From contig JADJOG010000005.1 of assembly GCA_016713865.1 (NCBI GenBank), forward strand, positions 106,738 to 170,737: a stretch of DNA of 64,000 nucleotides, given 5' to 3'. Shown here one piece after another: positions 60,192-64,000 of the stretch. The translations under genes and the position numbers were made by a program. This DNA comes from Flavobacteriales bacterium. GTDB taxonomy: Bacteria; Bacteroidota; Bacteroidia; Flavobacteriales_F; PHOS-HE28. Each line of letters opens with the position of its first letter. Position 1 is the stretch's first letter. Below the pieces are notes generated by a model. That model was given only the letters and a program-made list of their open reading frames with translations, did not search any database and was not told where the DNA came from.

Positions 60192-61061
60192 ATGCGCTCT
60201 GGAGTACTGCGTCGCGCCGGGCTCGTCCTTCTGCTGCTGTTGCCTGCGGTGCTGTTCTATTGGGCGCATTTCCGTCCGAAGGATCCGCGCTTGATCCCCA
60301 CGGGTTTTGTGCAGTACGATCAGCCATACTACATGGCCAATGCGCGGCAATACCTCGATGGCCGCAGCGATGGATGGCGTTACGCCTTGCCATTCAGTCC
60401 GAGCGCGGCAGCCACCCCTGCCCACTTCCAGCCGCAGACCATGCTGCTCGCAGGACTGTGGCGGATCACTGGCGCCGATCCCGGGAAGCTCTTCGTAGCA
60501 TTCGGTGCCGCGGCCGCGATCGTCTTTGTTCTTTTGAGTGTATGCTTGCTCGATCAGGTTTTAGAAAGAACGGCTCCAGTGTTGTTGACGGTCGTTTTCG
60601 TCTGGGGCGGTGGCCTACTCGCGCTCGCGGGTTTCAGCATCAGCATGCTGCAGGATATGGATTGGCGCATGGCTGCGCTGAGCGCGTTCCGCTTCGACCC
60701 CGGTGATGGCTGGTGGTTCCTCAATCTCGGCCGCAACCTGATATTCCCTATGGGCGTACTACCACGCGCTCTTCTTCGGTGCCGTGCTGCTGCTTTACCG
60801 CAACAGGCCCTGGCTTTCCGCATTGGTCGCAGCGGTGCTCGCGCTCTCGCATCCATTCACGGGCAGCGCGGCGCTTCTGGTACTGCTGGCGTGGGGCACG
60901 TTGGAACTGATCGTGCATCGCGATCGCATAGTGAGCGCGCCATGGGTTGCGTTCGTCGCGGCTCTGCTCATGGCGCTCATGGTCTGGCATGGCTACGTCC
61001 TTCCGCAGGAGGCCGAGCATCAAAGCCTGATGCAGCAATGGAAGCTGCCTTGGCTCATTGA
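60192..61061 (+). CDS. polytopic membrane protein, N-terminal fragment (frameshifted)
   Basis: The sense part runs to about 60754: a first membrane segment (AGLVLLLLLPAVLFYWA), a periplasmic loop with YDQPYYMANARQYLDG, further membrane segments, and then WWFLNLGRNLIFPMG. The frame then goes wrong. One extra G in the GGG at 60752-60754 gives MGAYYHALFFGAVLLLYRN and joins it with the fragment at 60784-61776. The family is not recognised; the layout resembles membrane glycosyltransferases. Confidence 0.72.
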   Translation: MRSGVLRRAGLVLLLLLPAVLFYWAHFRPKDPRLIPTGFVQYDQPYYMANARQYLDGRSDGWRYALPFSPSAAATPAHFQPQTMLLAGLWRITGADPGKLFVAFGAAAAIVFVLLSVCLLDQVLERTAPVLLTVVFVWGGGLLALAGFSISMLQDMDWRMAALSAFRFDPGDGWWFLNLGRNLIFPMGVLPRALLRCRAAALPQQALAFRIGRSGARALASIHGQRGASGTAGVGHVGTDRASRSHSERAMGCVRRGSAHGAHGLAWLRPSAGGRASKPDAAMEAALAH

Positions 61062-61776
61062 GTTGCAGGCCTGGTTGCCGGCTTACGCGATTGTTGCTTC
61101 AATGACCGCTTGGCGGTTGCGCTCATGTGCGCGGATCAAGGCATTCTTCTCCTTGCCGATGAATCGCTTATTAGCCGTTTGGGCTATGGTCTTCCTTGCG
61201 CTGGAGAACCATGAGTTGGTGATGGAGCCCCTGCAGCCGGCCCATTTCACGCGAGGGTATTCATGGGCCGCCCTGTTCCTGATTGGAGCACCCGCTCTGT
61301 TGGAGTTCGCGCAAGTGCCGATGAAGCGCATGGCGCGAGTCGTTGCCGCTGCCGTATTCGCGGGCGCCATGCTCCTGGATAATGCAGGTTGGTTCGCGCT
61401 GCGCATAGCCGAGAGCCGCAATGGCGCAGGTGAAGGCATCTGGCTGAGCGAGGATCAATTGGCACTGTACCATTGGCTCGAACACCAGTTGCCGAATGAG
61501 GAGATGCTCATCACCGAAGATCCGCAGCTGGCCTATCTCGCCATGACGTATACGCACCATCGCGCATGGTATTCCCATTGGGCCAATACGCCCTTTGCGG
61601 ATCGGCAATTGAAGGAACAGCGCGCCTATTTCTCTGGCGACCTTGCCGCTGCTGGTCTTCATCACGGCCATATCGCTATCACGCGCAGCGGCTCAGTCTA
61701 TTCACATCAGGATTCTGCTGAGCGGATTTTTTCCAACGGCAGCTTTGCCGCATATCTCTACGCGGGCAATCAGTGA
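60784..61776 (+). CDS. polytopic membrane protein, C-terminal fragment (frameshifted)
   Basis: 330 codons with about six more membrane segments (WLSALVAAVLALSHPFTGSA; RVVAAAVFAGAMLLDN) and a soluble C-terminal domain of about 110 residues (WLEHQLPNEEMLITEDPQLA). With the N-terminal fragment it gives about 528 residues, similar to GT-C proteins in length and layout. Converges on the following gene with three bases between the stops. Confidence 0.72.
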   Translation: MLLLYRNRPWLSALVAAVLALSHPFTGSAALLVLLAWGTLELIVHRDRIVSAPWVAFVAALLMALMVWHGYVLPQEAEHQSLMQQWKLPWLIELQAWLPAYAIVASMTAWRLRSCARIKAFFSLPMNRLLAVWAMVFLALENHELVMEPLQPAHFTRGYSWAALFLIGAPALLEFAQVPMKRMARVVAAAVFAGAMLLDNAGWFALRIAESRNGAGEGIWLSEDQLALYHWLEHQLPNEEMLITEDPQLAYLAMTYTHHRAWYSHWANTPFADRQLKEQRAYFSGDLAAAGLHHGHIAITRSGSVYSHQDSAERIFSNGSFAAYLYAGNQ

Positions 61777-61779
61777 GCG

Positions 61780-62730
61780 TCAGCGCAGATCGATGCGCAT
61801 GCCGAAGAAGTTCTGCATACCGCTATCGATGCGCGAGGGCAGACCCGGATAAGCGCTGTATTGGAGCGAAGGCCGCAACTCGGTGAACAAGTGCAGATGG
61901 CTCCAGAAAGGACTGGTGCGACCAAGGCGGAAGTCGACCCCGAGTAAAGCAAAGCCGGAAGCATGCGCGGTGCCCTTCAAGCGGAACGACTCCTCTTCGA
62001 GCGACGATTGCTCGTAGCGGCTCGGCTGGTTCCCGTAGCCCTCGCTGCGCCGGTAGGTGTAATGGCTCGTCTCCGCTCTTCCGCTGTGGGTGAAGCCCAG
62101 CTGAAGGCCCGCTCCAGCATACCACGACCAGCGCGATGCCGAGACACGGCGTATCACGTAGGAAAGGTCGAGCGCGGCGCGAGATCGGTAGGCGTATGCC
62201 GAATAGCCTTCCGTCCACGAGGAATCCAGGAAGATCATCTGGCCGGTTTGCTGCGAAATCAAGGTGTCGTAGGTGCCACGCAGCGTGCGGGACCAATTGC
62301 CGTAAAGGTCTTCCGATCCGATGATGCCCACACCAACGCGCAAGCGCTGCTCGAAGCGATGCTGCGCTTCCGTGTTCCGGTTCAGGTCGAGGCCTACAGC
62401 TACGTAGCCCTGCCCAGTGCTATTGCCGCCATCGAAGTATCCGTAGGCGCGTGGCGAGTAGGAGCCCCCGCCCCAATAGCCGCCATACCAGTCGTTCACG
62501 GAAAGGCCGCTCATATCACGCGCCAGCAGCGCTGAGCCGGGCAGCATGGCGCGCCAATCGGAAAGGCCCATACGCAGGTTCGGATTCGAGGAAGAGCCAT
62601 AGGCGAGATAACCCTCGGTGATCTGCAGAGCTCGGGGGGCTTCTTGCGCTTGGGCCGCCACATGGACTGAGCAGCTGAGCAGGATGAGAAGTGCGATCGG
62701 TCGTATGGCGATGGGATATTCGAAGCGCAT
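61780..62730 (-). CDS. exported outer-membrane-like beta protein, unknown function
   Basis: A 316-residue protein with a signal peptide (IRPIALLILLSCSVHVAAQ) followed by sequence rich in aromatic and glycine residues in alternating pattern (GYWGGGSYSPRAYGYFDGG, WSWYAGAGLQLGFTHSG, FALLGVDFRLGRTSPFW), consistent with an outer-membrane beta-barrel. No family is recognised. The start is the ATG at 62730; an ATG at 62751 and a longer frame to 62859 overlap the asd gene. Confidence 0.7.
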   Translation of the reverse strand: MRFEYPIAIRPIALLILLSCSVHVAAQAQEAPRALQITEGYLAYGSSSNPNLRMGLSDWRAMLPGSALLARDMSGLSVNDWYGGYWGGGSYSPRAYGYFDGGNSTGQGYVAVGLDLNRNTEAQHRFEQRLRVGVGIIGSEDLYGNWSRTLRGTYDTLISQQTGQMIFLDSSWTEGYSAYAYRSRAALDLSYVIRRVSASRWSWYAGAGLQLGFTHSGRAETSHYTYRRSEGYGNQPSRYEQSSLEEESFRLKGTAHASGFALLGVDFRLGRTSPFWSHLHLFTELRPSLQYSAYPGLPSRIDSGMQNFFGMRIDLR

Positions 62731-62755
62731 GAACGTGTGCTTCGGAGGCATAGTA

Positions 62756-63766
62756 TCACACAGCAGACGATGCCTTTGCCCGAAGCAGGCCCGTGCGAAC
62801 AAGGTGCTCCGCGATCTGCACCGCATTCGTAGCCGCGCCTTTCCGGAGGTTGTCAGCAACCACCCAAAGGTTCAAGGTGTTCGGCTGGCTCTCGTCGCGG
62901 CGCAAGCGGCCCACGAGCACTTCGTCGCGGCCATTGGCCAGCATGGGCATGGGGTACTCGTCATTCGCGGGGTCATCGAGCAGCAGGATGCCCGGTGCTT
63001 CGCGCAGCAGCTTCCGCACCTCGTCGAGGTCGAAGTCGCGCGCGAACTCCACGTTCACGGCTTCACTATGGCCGCCGGTCACGGGCACGCGCACCGCAGT
63101 GCAGGTCACGCGGATTGCCGGGTCGAGGATCTTGTGCGTCTCGTGCACCACTTTCATCTCCTCCTTCGTGTAGCCGTTATCGAGGAAGGCATCGCAGCGC
63201 GGGATCACGTTGCGATCGATGGGGAAGGGGTAGGCCTTCTCGCCGGAAACACCGTCGCGCTCATTGTTCATCTGCTTCACGGCCTTCATGCCCGTTCCGG
63301 TGACGCTCTGGTAAGTGGATACGACCACGCGTTTCGCTTGGTAGGCGCGATGCAAGGGCGCCAAGGTCATCACCAACTGGATGGTGCTGCAATTCGGATT
63401 CGCGATGATGCGGTCCTCGGGTGTCAGCAAATGCCCGTTGATCTCCGGCACAATCAGCTTCTTGTCGGCGTGCATCCGCCAGGCGCTGCTGTTGTCGATC
63501 ACCGTGCAGCCGACTTCAGCGAAGCGAGGCGCCCACCCGAGCGATGTGCTTCCGCCCGCGGAGAAGAGCGCAATGTCCGGCTTGCGCGCGATGGCCTCTT
63601 CCATGCCGATCACCGGCACCTCCTTACCGCAGAAGCGGATGGTGGAGCCTACGCTCTTCGCACTGGCAACGGGCAGCAAATCATCCACGGGGAACGCGCG
63701 CTCTTCGAGCACCTTCAGCATTACGCCACCGACCAATCCGGTGGCGCCAACCAACGCTACTTTCAC
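62756..63766 (-). CDS. asd: aspartate-semialdehyde dehydrogenase
   Basis: A 336-residue enzyme of lysine, threonine and methionine synthesis that reduces aspartyl phosphate. The NADP-binding N-terminus is KVALVGATGLVGGVMLKVLE; the catalytic cysteine is in IIANPNCSTIQLVMTL and the histidine in VPVTGGHSEAVNVEF. Length is normal. The start is GTG at 63766, after a TACTTTCG box. Confidence 0.95.
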   Translation of the reverse strand: MKVALVGATGLVGGVMLKVLEERAFPVDDLLPVASAKSVGSTIRFCGKEVPVIGMEEAIARKPDIALFSAGGSTSLGWAPRFAEVGCTVIDNSSAWRMHADKKLIVPEINGHLLTPEDRIIANPNCSTIQLVMTLAPLHRAYQAKRVVVSTYQSVTGTGMKAVKQMNNERDGVSGEKAYPFPIDRNVIPRCDAFLDNGYTKEEMKVVHETHKILDPAIRVTCTAVRVPVTGGHSEAVNVEFARDFDLDEVRKLLREAPGILLLDDPANDEYPMPMLANGRDEVLVGRLRRDESQPNTLNLWVVADNLRKGAATNAVQIAEHLVRTGLLRAKASSAV

Positions 63767-63795
63767 GGATGTTTCCTGAACGTAGCGGGCGCGGT

Positions 63796-63803
63796 CGAAA
63801 GTA
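63796..63803 (-). promoter_or_regulatory. -7 box (TACTTTCG) for asd
   Basis: A TAnnTTTG variant 29 bases upstream of the GTG at 63766; the same octamer is used before gltX. Confidence 0.45.
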
Positions 63804-63834
63804 CCAGCCGGTTCTGCTCACGCCTTCGCAATCC

Positions 63835-64000
63835 ATGACGCGCGCTCTTCCGCACCCTTTCGTGCTGATGCTCGGCACCATCGCCACCATCGCGAACGCG
63901 CAGTTCACCGATGACTTCACCGATGGCGATTTCACCGCCAACCCGGCATGGACCGGCAGTGATGCGCTCTTCGCCGTGCTCGACGATGGCAGTGGCAACA
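63835..64000 (+). CDS. secreted protein, N-terminal part (cut by window edge)
   Basis: 55 codons are visible: a signal peptide (MTRALPHPFVLMLGTIATIA), then NAQFTDDFTDGDFTANPAWT. The sequence after cleavage is like that of large Bacteroidota secreted proteins with lamin-tail and T9SS domains, but too little is visible to be sure. Confidence 0.65.
   Translation, partial: MTRALPHPFVLMLGTIATIANAQFTDDFTDGDFTANPAWTGSDALFAVLDDGSGN

Noticed and set aside
1..64000. Insertion sequences, integrases, prophage genes, rRNA operon or CRISPR-Cas genes
   Set aside because: None were recognised on either strand; the only clearly accessory part is the island at 38.9-41.1 kb.

Overview
The window looks like a GC-rich chromosome segment of a Bacteroidota bacterium, most likely a member of the Flavobacteriales. 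The reasons are: several secreted proteins with type IX secretion (T9SS) C-terminal sorting domains, plus a PorZ homologue of the T9SS attachment complex; gene blocks I know from Flavobacteria (DUF4175 / anti-sigma-like ATPase / ybeY / mnmG / methyltransferase; porZ next to recO; tatA / EnvC-like / DUF4292 / TPR lipoprotein / sugar nucleotidyltransferase / dut / flippase; ileS / dksA-like / lspA); and many promoter -7 boxes of the Bacteroidota form TAnnTTTG or close variants. Everything here is chromosomal housekeeping and secretion except one small foreign-looking island.

Layout. 1-8.7 kb: a PAS sensor protein (cut by the window edge) overlapping a MORN-repeat protein, then rpiB, an M28 peptidase, a thioredoxin-like lipoprotein and an ALDH7-type dehydrogenase. 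7.8-15.4 kb: the methyltransferase, mnmG, ybeY, anti-sigma-like ATPase and DUF4175 block on the minus strand, carrying two parS-like ParB sites. 15.4-21.5 kb: three neighbouring secreted T9SS proteins and a small GNAT protein. 21.5-29 kb: gltX, folB, tRNA-Cys, porZ, recO, oligopeptidase B-like. 29-38.9 kb: cell-wall and envelope genes on the minus strand (DUF4837, MltD-like LysM transglycosylase, gatA, tatA, EnvC-like, DUF4292, TPR lipoprotein, nucleotidyltransferase, dut). 38.9-41.1 kb: the island, with hicA/hicB, a second HicB-like gene, a truncated secreted gene and a protein made of about 13 Trp-rich repeats. 41.1-48.3 kb: flippase, enoyl-CoA hydratase, two GT-C-like membrane proteins and dxs. 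48.5-64 kb: pirin, nitroreductase, T9SS protein, an unknown protein, sulfide:quinone oxidoreductase, NYN-LOTUS protein, ileS, DksA-like, lspA, a membrane protein, an outer-membrane-like protein, asd and the start of one more secreted protein.

Sequence quality matters here. At least a dozen genes, including essential ones such as ileS, are broken by single-base indels, mostly one base missing in a short G/C run, and in each case the reading frame can be restored by one base. This looks like uncorrected long-read consensus error rather than gene decay, so split genes are listed as fragments and explained. The most interesting signals are the two parS-like sites (one supplying the apparent start codon of the methyltransferase), the Trp-rich repeat protein in an island that interrupts a conserved block, a 27-bp perfect inverted repeat, and a set of about ten genes whose -7 box ends only 4-7 bases before the start codon, which predicts leaderless mRNAs.
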